From assembly GCA_004194705.1 (NCBI GenBank), contig SADC01000056.1, positions 1 through 64,000 on the forward strand: DNA of 64,000 nucleotides, written 5' to 3'. Shown here piece after piece: positions 11,945 to 24,451 of this stretch. How positions within the stretch are numbered: position 1 is the stretch's first letter; each line of letters starts with the position of its first letter. The DNA comes from Ditylenchus dipsaci (lineage: Eukaryota; Nematoda; Chromadorea; Rhabditida; Anguinidae). The translations under genes and the position numbers were made by a program. The notes beneath the pieces were generated by a model that was given only the letters and a program-made list of their open reading frames with translations, ran no database searches and was not told where the DNA came from.

Positions 11945-13735
11945 CTTCGTGAATTTCTAATTTAAATATTTAAATATAATTACTTTCTCTCAAAATATCG
12001 AGAAAGTAAATAGATCTTATAAAGATCTACTTTACATCTTTTGGACATAAACAAAAGAACAAATCATGTTTTCTTATAAACATTTTTTGTGTCGGACTTT
12101 GGTGCAAAAAACCCCAAAGTCATCAGATCAACAAAAGGATTAATACCCTTTCCTTATTGGGACTAGCCATTTTTGTTGTAATATAAGAATGCCCATAGCA
12201 ACCCTAAATGTTAGGAAACTATTATGTTTAGTAACGCCCCCTTCACATTTCAGGACCTATAAGCCCCACCAGAAGAGGACAACAACATTTTTCCTATCTA
12301 CAAATACAAGTAAAATATATTTTACTGTTTGTACTATTTTATATATTTGTGTGTGTGATTTTTACATAAAACCAAAGTTTAAATCAAGTTGTTCCACACA
12401 TAAAATTCCCACACCTTGTCCATATTTCACAGGACAAGGTAACCGCGAAGACTAAATTAGTAGACAACCCTTTCGTGACATAGGTCAACCGGCTCAGCAA
12501 ATGGAATGGCCCAGCAGCACGCTCCCCCAAAAAACTGCGCATGGCCTGGAACTGGATGGAGGGAAGACGAGCAGCGACCAGCCCGGCTACAAAGAACCGA
12601 AGAAGGAAAAGAATCTAACGTAGAATCTCATTGTTGTAACGATATTATCTTTGTACCTGGTTTTGGGCCATAAAAACACTGTTACGTTTCCCCCGTCCTG
12701 TGCTCCAGTGAGTGCATGGCCGGCACGAAGGTTTCTAGTTTCAACATCAGAAACTGTTTACCGTTGTTTCTTGTATCGTATCAAGCACAAAAAAATTTAT
12801 AAGGTGTATTTGGGTCACTTTTTCGAAAATTTAGAAGGGGAACCCAAATGGAGAAACCCCAAGATATACTGTTTGTATATACTATCTACTACTTTATAAT
12901 GAAAACTAGAATTTCTAACAATCTAAATATTTAGAATATATTACTGAATACATAATTAAGCTACATCTGGTATAAACACTGCAAGCCAGCAAGGCCTTTC
13001 TTTTTTTGAAAAAATCGTGAATCGACTGATTTTCGAGGCTTGAAAGCACATCAGCCTCTATGGTGCCACTCTTGGCTGTCAATCGATTTATTTTTGAGTC
13101 TGCTGCAATCTCTCACTGAAGCCACATAGGCGAAGTGCTACCAAACGCACGCATGCGTTCAACAAAAATTATGTTGCTGTTAAAATAGAATAAGCTACTC
13201 CTCTCAAACGAAAAAAATCAATATACTGAAACATATTTTATTTTGTTAATAGCAGAACAAATTAATTAGAGTAAGAATCATAAAGGATCACAATCACTGA
13301 TCATCGAGAAATAAATTTCAACACCTTGTTACCGATTTTTGTAAACTTTTTTTTAAATCTGACTGGAGACTTTTTGAAGAAATTATACCAACCAGTCAGA
13401 ATAAAGACATCAAATGAAAAAACCAAAAAATTAAAAGTAGATACAGTCGAGGCACTATATATATAACACTATAAAATGTTAACTCTATGCAACGTGAATT
13501 TTCGTTCAAACTTTTTTTTGTTCACACATTTCGACGCACACGTTTAAGTCTGTCTCAATATGCGCTGGCCTGCCCTAACAACTTGACTGCAGATAAAGGT
13601 CCAGTTAGCCTCTCCCGGCCGTTAAATCAAGGGTTGACTGTATAAAATCTTTAAAAAAAATTGGTTCTCAACACGCGTAAAAATTCGTAATATTTTTAAA
13701 AATTTAGCCACAACTAAAATAGAGCGGCGAAATTT
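11945..13735. other. Non-coding stretch with a GC-richer block
   Basis: No gene is supported. A GC-richer block at about 12480-12620 has coding-like composition in short frames, ending Arg/Lys-rich, and could be a remnant of a mobile-element ORF; it is too short to assign. Confidence 0.3.
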
Positions 13736-14390
13736 GTTCGTTAGGCACAACACAAAAATAAATAAAAGAAAAACTAATTATTACAAATTTATTTTTTATT
13801 TATTTCAGCAAATTTATTTCACATTTTTTTTCGTTTTTACAAAGAAAGGCTACTGTCTGGAATGTGCACTTAGGCAATTTCTATGGCTTTACCTTTTTGG
13901 GTTTCGGTCTATCTTTTTTGTTCGAAAATGAGCAAGTTGTATGTCATTGAAAAGCGTACTGGGATATGCTGTTTGCAATTTTTTGTAGAATGAGTTGACA
14001 AAAGTCCCCCAAAATTATTATTTTCGGCCATTATTTACAAGTTTTTGCCAGCCTGGTCTAACAACCAGTTGCAAATCCGCATTCTAAAGCTTGCAAAAAG
14101 ATAGCCCAGAATGTAAGTCTTTCAATGACACACAAGTTGCTCATTTTCGAACAAAAAAAGATAGATCAAAACCCAAAAAGGTAAAGGGCTAAGTGCACAT
14201 TCCAGACAGTAGCCTTTTTGTAGCTTTTTCAAAAAGGTGAGATTCGATGTCGGCGACCTAACCAGCCGACACAGAATCCAACAAAATATCTGTTGAAAAA
14301 CACGTTTTCACTGAATTTTCCGGCGCGCAGTTCCGGTTCGTTAGGCACACAACACAAACATAATAATAAAAGAAAACTAAATAAAAAAAC
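13736..14390. mobile_element. Fold-back element flanked by direct repeats
   Basis: Arms at about 13845-13960 and 14105-14225 are inverted copies (GAAAGGCTACTGTCTGGAATG with its inverse, and TTCGAAAATGAGCAAGTTG with its inverse). Direct copies of TTCGTTAGGCACA followed by ACACAAA lie outside both arms, at 13738 and 14338. No protein is encoded. Confidence 0.6.
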
Positions 14391-14606
14391 TGCTTGTTTA
14401 AAAAATTTCGAATGGCGCGCAAATTGGCGGCGTGCAATTTTTGCCGCTCCCTAAAAATGGCATTGAGTGCCGGCTTATTTTTCTCTCATTCTCTAGGTGC
14501 TGGTTTCTGAAACGGTGAACAGTTTGAAATTTGATAGCTTAAAATTTTATAATGTATGCTTCATCAATTGATTGTTTAAAAAATAACATTCTTCACTTTG
14601 AGACAC

Positions 14607-17600
14607 TTATTTTTGTTGAACTTTCAACACATAGTATCCATACGAGTCAGGATTTATCACAACTGCTGTTTTATTGTTCGTGTAAGGATGATTGCTGAAA
14701 TCATCGTTATTATAATTGTTTGAAATTTAACAAATTAAGACTTACACTTGTTGGAAAGCCAAATCATTTCTGTTCCACTCCTCCAAGTGTGTAGAAAATA
14801 GGTATTGGCCAGATAACACTTTTAAAAAAATTTATGAGTTGTTGTAAATAACAATAAAATTACTTATTAGAAATGCATTGCAAGATTGCTGGCTCAGTTC
14901 AACATGCTGTGAGTCAATAGTTTGGACAGTAACTATGGGGTAGCCAGCCTGAGTTATCCATGGACTGCCATGTTCCACCAAATCAATAGATTTAAAAAGT
15001 CCAAATGGTCTACATTGCTGTATTTGTGAGCATTCAAATATTGCTAAATAAAAGAAGAAATTTTATTGTCTTTAAAAAGTGATGTATGTCTTACACGCAA
15101 TAAAGAAAGAAAATTGTTAGATCCCTTCACTTTTTCAAACATCCGAAAAATAGAGGCCCCTATAAATTAATAATTAGGTTAGTATACAATAGAGATTATG
15201 ATGGGACGGGATTCCGTCGAGATCACGATCCCGCCCAACCCAATTTAGGTCTAAAATCCCGTCTCGAAATCCCGCCCGATCAGTTTCCAGAATCCCGATC
15301 CCGAAATTCGTTGAATCGCGAGCTCCAATTTGTTTTAAAAAACACCATTTTTGCTCTAAAACCCACCAATTTTTAACTTTTTGCTATTTTTTTATTTTTT
15401 TCATAAAAATCTGAATTTTTTATTTACAGTCTTTGTTATTTATGCTTTTTTAAGGGAGAAGAAACTTTATATACGCATCGCCGAAGTCACAGGTTAGACT
15501 ACCACTGGGTAAAACCCTCACTTTTACTTTCTTTGTTTCAAAAATTGGTGTCAAAATGATCTTCACACTCTTAGTTATCTAACAAAATCATCAACTCTGG
15601 CTTTCAAACTTATAGATCTTTTTATTGGCTAAATAGGCTATTTCGGAAATCGATATGTTTTGGAGTTTTTACTGGACTGTTTGTTTTTTTATTTTCTGAC
15701 GATTTCCAATGATTAACCACTAGGCCACCAATTCCATTAAACGAAATAAGTGTTTGATTACTTTTTCTCCACAGAGTACTCAACTAAAATTTATATGTCA
15801 AAATAATTCTTTTTTGAATTGAACTAGCACCCACTTTTCAAAATATTCCATCAGACGCGAGCATGCCCCTTTAATTTTTTTTCATTAAAAGTTCAGAATA
15901 AATTATTAAAACAGGTCGAAAAAATAAAAAGCAGCTAATTACACAGATTAGGCAGTACTTTTCAGTATATATGTGTTTTCATTACACATATTGGTGTTTG
16001 AAATAGTCAATAGTTTGATAATATGCCAAAATATGTGAAATTTTCCTGTTCTTCTCTCTACTTGAAAAATCCGAAATTTATTCGCAGTCCCGTCGGGTCC
16101 CGCCGTCGTTAAATCCTGATCACGAAATATTTTGGCCGAAAATCCCGTCCCGAAATCCCGCCCGAACCGGTTTCATCATCTCTAGTATACAACTTGTTTA
16201 CTTGCTTTGTTATAGGCATTATTTGCTAAATCTTGTTCTGCGTCAGTTATCTCTCCACTAAGAGCAGTGGAGTTAGAAAAACAATCGTTCTGCATAGCTG
16301 TTATCCTATCTTCTTTTAAATGTGCTTCCTGAAGAAGTATGAATTTCAAGATATATTTTAATTATAAAAGATGTTTAAGTTAAAAAAATATTTTTGACAA
16401 ACTAGAGTGCAAATTGTAATCCTTCTTAAATTATTGTTAAAGTGTTGCCAGGCTCCAATACAAGCCTCGGGAACATATTTTTAATTTAAAGATTTGTAGT
16501 TTATTTCAGACCTGAAATCTTAAGAATTCGAGATTTTATTTTTGTTACTCAAAACTAGGTTTGTCGAGTCGAGGCCTCGATTTCTTTTCGGATTCGAAAT
16601 AGACTTAGTTTTAGACTCGAAAAATTCTCGGAAAGAGTCCCGGTCCGAGTCGAGGCCTCGAGAATTTTCAAGTCCATTCGAGTCCTCGAGTCGAAGCCTC
16701 GAAAATTTCGAAGCCTCGACAACCCTACTCGAAACCCAATAAGCACTGGAAAAAAACACTTCCAGATCAAATGTCCTTCATTTTATAAAATGTCCTTTAT
16801 TTGAGAACTTTGAGTTCCGAGCCTTGTCACAAGATCATTCTTCGCACTAATTCGAATTTAGAAAAAAGATGAAAAACTCTGATGTTTCAACAAGCGCTAT
16901 CGCAAAGAAACTAGACATGAATCAGCGTTGAGCAAAAGTTCTTAAAATTTCTTTTAAAAAGTTTTTTAAAAACTTACGGAGTAGGAAGTATTATTCGCTG
17001 CTGCCAAAGAAACTTTCGCTTCAAAGAATTCAGCAAACCCTTCATTAAGAAAAACATCATTCCACCATTTCATTGTCACCAAATTACCAAACCACTAAAT
17101 TAAATGCAAGTGGCATTAAAAGACCATAGCCGTTGCCGACAACGAGAATTTCACAAGTTTGAATGCGCGCAGGACACCACTTTTATTGCGAAAATATTCA
17201 GGAATATTTTAGTGAAATAATAATCGAATCATTAAAATGGCAACGCAGGCATTGGGATCTAACCTGCTTGCAATTAGGACTGGTTGATGCGCTTTACCAC
17301 TCTACTAACATGTTACTTGCTTTCCTATTTGATCTAACTAACTTCATTTCAAAAACGACAACAAATAAAAAAGTGTACCGCGCGCATTCAAACGTGTGAA
17401 ATTCTCGTTGTCGGCAAGGGCTATGGTCTTTTAAGTTTTCATCTTAAAGGGGGGGGGGACTTTATAACAAGTCATACGGAAAGTAGTGACACAAAATTTC
17501 AATCGCTTATTTCTCAGTGTTTACATATCATTCTGGTCTGATTTTTTATTTGAAGCCTTTCTTTCTTCTTTCAAATAGTATATAAGGCTGAACCGAAGTA

Positions 17601-20340
17601 TCGTATATAAATGTCGTAAAGGTCAGAACTTGACACAAAACACTTGTGAGGTCATTTAAGAAGTTTACAAGCATTTTCAGTACTTTAACTGGTCAAAAAA
17701 TTGATTCATGATTCAGCGCTTTAACAAAATCTTAGTCTCATCTTGTAGCGCAGTTCAAGAGCTACAATACCCAATTAACAAAAAAAGTTGAAAATTTATG
17801 AGATATGGCCTTTTGAAACTAATCAGCATCTTTAAAAATTACAAAAATTGAAAGAACTGGGACTTTGGTCATTTTTTAAAGATGCTGATTAGTTTCAAAA
17901 GGCCATATCTCAAAACTTAAATTTTCAATTTTTTTGCTAATTGGGTTTTGAAGCTCTTGAACTGCGCTACAAGATGAGACTAAGATTTTGTAAAAGCGTT
18001 GAATCATGAGTCAATTTTTCGACCAGTTAAAGTGATGAAAATGCTCGTAAACTTCTTAAAATGACATCACAAGTGTTTTGTGTCTAATGCTGATTTTTAT
18101 ACAATACTTCAGTTCAGTCTCATATACTATTTGAAACAAGAAAGAAATGGCTTAAAAATAATAAAAAAAACCTACCAAAAATAATCTTGCACAACTGCTA
18201 AAAATTTGTATCTAACTAGATACTCATCAGTTTTTTGAGTAACTATGCCAGTGAGTACTCGAAGCTCATAAATCTCTGGTTGTGTGTCTGTTGTAAAATT
18301 TTGATAAGCTGGGTAAAGTAATTTTTTGTGACTAAGGTTTTATTGGATTGTTTTATGAAAGTACATACCTGGTGTGTTAACTCGTGCGCAATAACGTCCG
18401 AAATATAAGCCCAATTTTCACATTCACGGCACAAGAAATCCTCCTCTTTAAAGATAATAAGACCCCAATTTTCCATAGCACCCGCGTCAAACGCAGGAAC
18501 ACTGATCATGTCAATTTTAGGCAATGGATATGGAATTTTAAAAAGGGATTCTAGGTTCACAATAGCTGCTAGTCCTGCCTTCAATGCTAGATTTGTGCTC
18601 TCTATTTGTTCTGGTTGTGACCACACACGAACCTATAACACAGAATTTTTTACACCTTTGCACTACCATGGTTTTTGAACGCAGCGGCACATCCAAATTT
18701 TAATTGGCGGGGGACACTTTTTCTCCGAAAATATTCAACAATTAATTATTTACTTATACTTTTTTTGCATCTAAAATTTTATCGAAAATTTGACCATCTA
18801 CTAATTGAGTCCGACGTTGCACCCAAGTGCACCCCCCCCCTTCGAAGAGTATGAGCTCTCTAAGCCTAAAAATGGTTAGAGAACTTATACTTGTGAGGGG
18901 TACACTTGTGGTTTTACGGCTTAACATGGCCAGATCGGACTAGCTAGCCAACTTTCACTGCGCTATAACTATCTCATATTCGATTTGAGATTTTCGTGAA
19001 TTCACACATAAAATGTTTATTTAAATGCAAATAAAAAATAGTTCAAATGAATATTTTAGGAGTGAAAAACTACCCACTGCCAATAAAAAAACCATGGTCT
19101 TTTAACAAAAAATATTATTTACCACGACACTTCTATTGTCTAATGTCTGGAAAGTTGATTCTTGTGAGACATAGTCAGACACAACCACAGCAATTAAATA
19201 AGACGACATCTTGGGTGTGTCTTCATAGCATGTCATTATGAAGGAAGATATATTTAGGATGTTTCTAAAGTCATTAGTCATTTGGACTCTATCCTTTTGC
19301 TGACATTGAGTCTGTTGACCATTGGAAAGAGCGTTAGTGTGCAGTGGATGGATGATGCGAACTTTCCAAATAGCTTTGTATGCAGGCTCATCAAAGCAGG
19401 GCACCATTTCTCTGGCACCAACACTTTCCATTTGAGTAGTTGCTATGTACCTTTAAATAAAAGAGTCATAAAACAGATATAAACAAGACTATTTACCTAG
19501 TTTTTCCACTTGCTGTTTGATACGAAGTCGAGTAGAGACCATTTAGTCTATTTGCAGAAATAACACCATTATAAAATATCTAAAAAGATGTGATTTATAT
19601 GCGCCTTTTCATATACAGTCCTCTGCGTGAAAATCACTACACCAGACTGGACCCTACGGGTGCCACCCAAAATTTTCAAGAAAAAAATTTGCAAAAGCCT
19701 TTATAGTAATGATCAGACCCTGAGCCTAGCAAAGGCCTGAGCTTAGGGTCCTGAGCCTAAACCTAAGCAGTGGTGAAAAAATATTGGGCGGGTATATTAC
19801 ACTAGCTTTGTTTGAAGGGTATATGTCACTAGCGCCGAATTTTCGAAAAAATATATAACCTCAATGGTGTAGTTTTTATTCTGCTCTAGTACGTTTTCCA
19901 AAACAAAAGTCACACATTCTTTTTCGGCGTCCACAACCAAATCAACAACATTGTTGTTTAATTGACTCTAAAGTAAATCATGAAAAAACATTTTGTGTCT
20001 CTGAAATACCTGTAGATCTTCATAAACTGTGTACTGAGAAGGTTTCAGTGAGAAACTTAGGTGGTTCATGTTCAACACAATTGCTTTAGTAGACTGCTTG
20101 ACTAGGAACTTGATTTTTACTACAGCAGAAAATGTGTTTTCTAGCTCTTCTGGCATATCCACATAGCCAGGCACCATTGCAGCAAGCGTCAAGTCATAGC
20201 TTATTGGCTCTAAAGCTTTTGGGAGTCTATAGCTTGCAGACTTAGCATTGCTCCGGTGCTTGACTTGTGGTCGAGATTGCAAACTTGCATTTGACAGGCT
20301 TAGACCGACAAAGCCAATAAGTAATATATAAAGAAAATTT
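14607..20340 (-). CDS. M1-family zinc aminopeptidase (secreted or type II)
   Basis: Removes N-terminal residues from peptides; M1 enzymes of this kind act outside the cell or at the membrane. Exons on the minus strand: about 20340-20010, 19967-19860, 19579-19497, 19450-19123, 18632-18369, 17094-16978, 16328-16202, 15159-15095, 15043-14864, 14818-14746, 14694-14607. Motifs in order: GLYSTSY, CFDEP, substrate-binding GAMENWG, zinc site HELTHQ at the end of exon 5, [20 protein letters not shown] at the start of exon 6 (third zinc ligand E in NEG), then [10 protein letters not shown]. It stops after a GYY motif at about 590 residues, so the usual large C-terminal helical domain is absent. A hydrophobic N-terminal stretch ([11 protein letters not shown]) is one base out of frame with the only ATG, and exon 9 has a one-base break at 14994-14998. 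Four mobile elements sit in its introns. Confidence 0.85.
15190..16184. mobile_element. hAT-like element in aminopeptidase intron 7
   Basis: The ends TAGAGATTATGA and TCATCATCTCTA are inverted relatives, flanked by an exact 8-bp duplication GTATACAA (15182-15189 and 16185-16192) that fits the hAT pattern nTnnnnAn. Both subterminal regions are built of CGGGATTTCGGGACGGG words; the middle is AT-rich and non-coding. The element begins about 18 bases inside the intron, next to the 5' splice site at 16201. Confidence 0.85.
16556..16727. mobile_element. hAT-like miniature element, TCGAGGCCTCGA type
   Basis: The ends TAGGTTTGTCGAG and CTCGACAACCCTA are inverted with one mismatch. Flanks CTCAAAAC and CTCGAAAC form an 8-bp TSD with one mismatch. 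The body is nearly all TCGAGGCCTCGA and TCGAGTCC words. It lies in aminopeptidase intron 6 and is a sister of the elements at 23260 and 41478. Confidence 0.85.
17120..17430. mobile_element. TTAA-flanked (piggyBac-like) element with tRNA-like core
   Basis: TTAA lies on both sides (17116-17119 and 17431-17434). The arms AAGACCATAGCCGTTGCCGA and its near-exact inverse continue through a GCGCGC-containing segment. Inside, on the minus strand at 17312-17240, is a tRNA-like sequence with box A (TAGTAGAGTGG) and box B (GGTTAGATCCC, one mismatch to consensus). The same arms occur at 24738-25068. It lies in aminopeptidase intron 5. Confidence 0.75.
17554..18152. mobile_element. Fold-back element in aminopeptidase intron 5
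   Basis: A long imperfect palindrome centred near 17850. The outer arms AGCCTTTCTTTCTTCTTTC and its inverse lead into TTTAACTGGTCAAAA and TAGCGCAGTTCAAGAGCT, words shared with the fold-backs at 4604 and 53500. No coding capacity. Confidence 0.7.
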
Positions 20341-20344
20341 CATT

Positions 20345-21599
20345 TTAAACAAATAAAAAAAGAAATATTTTTACTTTTATACTATTCCTATAAGTGATTT
20401 TTTTTATTCTCTAAATTGGCAACTACACACGACCTTTTGGAAGGAAAAATGTTTTTCGTTGCATAATAGCTTTCCTTGCATGATAACGTTATTGAACAAT
20501 TGATCTTTTTTCTAGTTATGCTTTATATTTTTCGCTTTAAGCGAAAACAAGAAAGCTTTAAGCGAAACATGCCCCTTTAAGTCATATAAAATAAGCTTAT
20601 GGGCTGTCCAGCAATAGTAAAAGCCCAAAATGCCTAAAACACAGTCTGACGTGAAACACTTGCAAACTTGAAATGCTAACGCCGGATTCGTGTTCAGCAA
20701 GGTCAATATACTAGAGACGCTGCTAATCAAAAGTCACTGTCAAATTTTGAATTACCTTCGAGACAAAAAAACATTCAAATAAAGTAATTTTTGAAAGGAG
20801 TTTAAAATTCGACAGTGACTTTTGAATTCGTTATCGATTCTAAAAAGTCCGTTAATTGTTACAGTCCGCCTTTCTCAGTTAAACATTCGGTAAATTGATA
20901 GTAGCATTCCAGGTTCGGTGTTAAGAATCATTAACCAGTAATTTCTAAATATCAAGCTATTTGAATTTACGCACAACTTTCTTTACGGTTTTGAATGGGT
21001 CTATTTTGCGGACATATCGAACCCTGGACAACCCGGACAAATTGGACAATTTCGGATATATAGGGACTAATAGGATTTATTACAACTTTAATCAAAACCA
21101 GGGGCCAAGGAAGTTTGAGAACTAGAGGTGGCGTACTGTTAAATATCTTAGAGTTGACTCCTAGCATTCTTCTTGCTGATATATAGATTCAGAAACTACT
21201 TTTTGCCAAGTTTTATAACAAGAAAACAGGAATAAAAAAGGGTGACCACTGCCTCCAGTGCAGTTAAACCCATAACACAGTTAACCATTCGGTAAGTCAG
21301 ACAATTATCCACCACCCAACCACTGTCTTACAACGTAGTCAAAAATGTTTTTAAATATAATCTTTTGACTAAAATATAGCTTTACATTCCCTATAAAAAA
21401 TACAGGAGCTTATTATGAAAATAGCTGTTGGATATTTTTGCGGGAGATTCGAAAACTCGTCATATTATATTTTAAATAAGCCTTTTACTAATATTTGCAC
21501 ATTGAAATTTAACGCTTCACCCACTACGTCATGAATTTTAGAGAAAAATAACCTACTGCCCATTTTAAAAGGTCATGCCAACACTAGTTTTGAGCACGT
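20345..21599. other. Upstream region of the aminopeptidase gene
   Basis: No gene. A short inverted repeat AGTCACTGTCAAATTTTGAA at about 20732-20825 and a CATGCCCCTTTAA word at 20569 are dispersed-repeat material. Confidence 0.4.
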
Positions 21600-21801
21600 T
21601 ACCGTATTTCCTCTGATAGATGCCCCCTTGATTTTTTCGAACAGGTTTTTTCAAGTTTTCTTAGTTCTCGCGAGCTAAACCGATTTCACGTTTTGGATTT
21701 TGGTTAAAGCCCCGGAAATTTCAAAATGACACTAAAGGACTTCCCCACTAGAAGCACTTAGAAAAAAACGCCCCGCGGCGTTTATTAGAGGAAATACGGT
21801 A
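21600..21801. mobile_element. TACCGTATTTCCTCT inverted-repeat element
   Basis: The ends TACCGTATTTCCTCTGATAGA and its inverse TTATTAGAGGAAATACGGTA bound about 200 bases. The same termini recur at 30410-30566, 54645 and 54772-55025, and partially at 22640, 29150 and 37890, so this is one dispersed family. Confidence 0.75.
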
Positions 21802-21884
21802 GCTAAAATTTGACAATACTAAGTTTTATTTTTATGAAATTTTACCATAGTAGTGAATAACACCGCTCAAACAAGGGGATAAGC

Positions 21885-22450
21885 ATGCCAAGAAACGATG
21901 GGAATATAATGAGCGCAGAAATTAAACGAACAAAGTGCTCGAAAAAAGGTCATTCGCTTCATGTCAGTGGTGCTGGTGCTAATAGTCGTTTTCGTCTTTC
22001 TTCTGAGAGTATTTTGGAGGAAGGCAATGCTACTGCAGTTACCAAGGTTAGCTTTTTCAGTTTCAAATGTTATTACAAAGCGTACATCTGATTGAAGATC
22101 TCCGATGATTCTGCTCCTTCTCCAGTCAAACAGGCCAGAATTGCAAAAGGTGGTAAGTTTAATGATCAGTCTCCGCCTCAAGAAGTTTTTTTTGTGTTTA
22201 TATGCTGATCTCATCTGATTATATTTTGGTTTAGTCTATGAGCGAGGAACTTGGACGTGGAGCTATTTCATCGTGCAAATCGTCGCCAGTCAAGGTGGAA
22301 GAGAAGGAAGTCATGCATTCTGAGCCCACTGTTGCGAAACGTGCTGGGAAAAAAAAGTAAGTCAAATCTGCGGGTGGTCGTACGAAGACGAAGACTTCTG
22401 CTGGTTCTGCTCCCAAGAAGACTGCTGTCAAGCAAGAAAAAAAGAAGTGA
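21885..22450 (+). CDS. Small Lys/Ser-rich, probably nuclear protein
   Basis: Exon 1 (from the ATG at 21885 to a donor near 22047) reads MPRNDGNIMSAEIKRTKCSK and onward. Exon 2 (about 22100-22152) reads ISDDSAPSPVKQARIAKG. The last exon starts after TTTAG at about 22234 and is rich in Ser, Lys, Val, Glu and Pro, ending in a tail of lysines and SAGSAPKKTAVKQEKKK. The tail looks like a histone H1 or HMG-type basic tail, suggesting DNA or chromatin binding, but no globular domain is seen. The frame does not join between exons 2 and 3 by the obvious splice sites, and an in-frame TAA at 22358-22360 splits the tail. Either sequence errors or a recent pseudogene could explain this. A polyadenylation signal AATAAA lies near 22541. 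Confidence 0.5.
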
Positions 22451-22639
22451 AATCGTCCGCTGTTTAAAAATTGTCATTTGTTGTGTTAGGAATCCATTGT
22501 CTGAGCTTTGAATTTATTGTCCCTTTCCATATATTTGCTGAATAAAGTTGTTCTTTCACAATTGGTGTTCAAATTTTGTACTGGTTTATGCGGTACGTGA
22601 CAGGACTTTGCCGGACCATACTTTTTGCCGCGGCTGTTA

Positions 22640-22733
22640 TTTCACTATTATTAGAGGGTGGGGATTATTTTTCAACCCCCCTCGGGGGCTGGGGATTATT
22701 AGAGGGTGGGGATTAATAGAGGTTATACGGTAA
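22640..22733. repeat. Partial TACCGTATTTCC-family element
   Basis: TTATTAGAGGGTGGGGATTAT occurs twice around a C/G-rich hairpin and is followed by AATAGAGG...TACGGTA, a degraded family end. It lies just downstream of the basic-protein gene. Confidence 0.45.
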
Positions 22734-23259
22734 TTTTATCTCTGTCAAACCATCTTTAGAATGCTCAAATTAGTGCAGAAAACAAGTTTTGGAACCCAAA
22801 AACGTAAAAAAATTGTATTTAAGTGGACGACCACTTGGTTTTGTTGGTACAATGGACATCCAGCAAGACTGCAATTGGTTTATAGAAAAATGTTTAAATT
22901 AAAAAAATTTCTAAATTAGCTTTGGCCGCAAAGCGGCCAAAGAGCAGCACACTCCACATTGCAATGGATAGGAGCACATGTAGTACAAGAAGTGGTATAA
23001 GTGAAAGTTAGATCAATACCATGGAGGGTATAAATGAAGAAAAATGGTGGATCTAGACAACTGAGGGAAGATCTGAATCATCGAGGGTGCTTCAGAACCA
23101 TCAAGGGTAGAGAAGAACCATGAGGCGTAGATTTGATCTTTTTACTCTGAAAACGGACAGAGAATGTCCCCGTCTCTCGCCATATTTTCAAACTATTGAC
23201 TGTTTTAAACACCAAATATGTGTAATGAAAACACATTTATATATATATATATATATATT
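22734..23259. other. Non-coding stretch
   Basis: Contains AGTGGACGACCACTTGG at 22822, a palindromic word repeated in the 30960-32770 cluster, and a (TA)n tract at 23239-23258. No gene. Confidence 0.4.
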
Positions 23260-24451
23260 TAGGGTTGTCGGTTCGGGTACCCGTTTTCGGGTAATTGGAA
23301 CCGAAACCCGGTTTTTCCGGGTTTCGGGTATCGGTTCGGTCCGGGTACCCGAAAATTTCGGGTTTCGGGTATCGGTTCGGTCCGGGTACCCGAAAATTTC
23401 GGGTTTCGGGTATCGGTTCGGTCCGGGTACCCGAAAATTTCGGGTTTCGGGTATCGGTTCGGGTATCCAAAGTTGGAGACACGATTTCAAACAGTGGGAT
23501 CAAAGATTTACAACAATTTGTTTGCTTGTGTCAACCTGGGCCCGTATTAATAATCGATTTACCCTTACATCAAGTGTGAGTGTGATTGGGAGGTTCACTG
23601 TGATTTTCTGGTGTGAGTGTGAGGTGTGACTGTGATTTTTGAAAACACTGATCTCACTTCACAATCGGCGAGAAAAATTGCAGTGTACCTATTTTGTAGT
23701 TTTTTTTAAATGAAAAGTCAAATCTTGAAATTACTTTGAAGAAATCGTGTTCTGTTATAATTTAACAACAAGATATACTAGCTTCAAGCAAAGGTGTAAT
23801 TTTTTTTAAAAACTTACTTTTGGCTTTTAAGTATGAAGTACGAGCAAAGTACGAGTGAAAACACAAAGGACGAGAAAAAAATGAGGACGAAGACGAGTAC
23901 GAGTCAATTTTAGCCTCGTACTGCGAGGACGAAGACGAGTTCGAGCGAAAAGAAAGAGAAGCACTACGAGTACGAGCGATTTGAAAAAATTGGTACAAGG
24001 ACGAGTACGAAGTACGGTCCCGAAAATTTTTGATACGAAGTACAAGGACGAGGACGAGAAATTCGAAAATTCCTAACACTGGAAACCATAATCTCAGGGC
24101 TACATTATGGTGTTAAAACTTTTTGAAAAAGGTGAACATTTTCAATCTAATTACGCAAAAGAAACATTTGCGCCAAAAAAAGTATTGTCCTTCCAGATAT
24201 CGTTTGTAAGAATGTTGAAAAGTGAGGTAACCGACTTCATAGTTAACCGCGTGTATGCAGGAAGCCTTTTTCTGTAAATTCGATTTTTCGGATATCGGTT
24301 CGGGTACCCGAAAGTTTCGGTTCCGGTTCGGTTCGGGTACCCGAAAGTTTCGGGTTTCGGGTATCGGTTCGGTTCGGGTACCCGAAAATTTCGGTTCCGC
24401 TTCGGTTCCTCGGTTCGGGTACCCGGAAATTCCGGGTACCCGACAACCCTA
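23260..24451. mobile_element. hAT-like element, TCGGGTACCCGA type
   Basis: The ends TAGGGTTGTCGG and CCGACAACCCTA-related termini are flanked on both sides by TATATATT (8 bp, within TA-rich DNA). The left end has a 40-bp tandem unit built around GGGTACCCGAAAATTTCGGG, repeated about four times (23330-23465). The right end carries inverted, slightly different units (24290-24445). The middle holds other repeated matter, including a nested array at 23822-24081. It could also be two related elements sharing outer ends. Confidence 0.7.
23822..24081. repeat. GAGGACGAAGACGAG array inside the hAT-like element
   Basis: Words of the type ACGAGTACGAG and GGACGAAGACGAG fill 250 bases and end in ATTCCTAACACTG, which resembles the right end of a CAGTGTTA-starting hAT element. 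A matching left end was not found, so the boundaries are uncertain. Confidence 0.45.

Noticed and set aside
23239..23258. TATA box at the (TA)n tract
   Set aside because: A dinucleotide repeat at an element boundary with no gene start downstream.
23120..23629. 169-codon ORF and overlapping frames over the TCGGGTACCCGA array
   Set aside because: A product of the tandem palindromic unit in the hAT-like element; the peptide is just repeated RVSGIGSVRVPE-type units.
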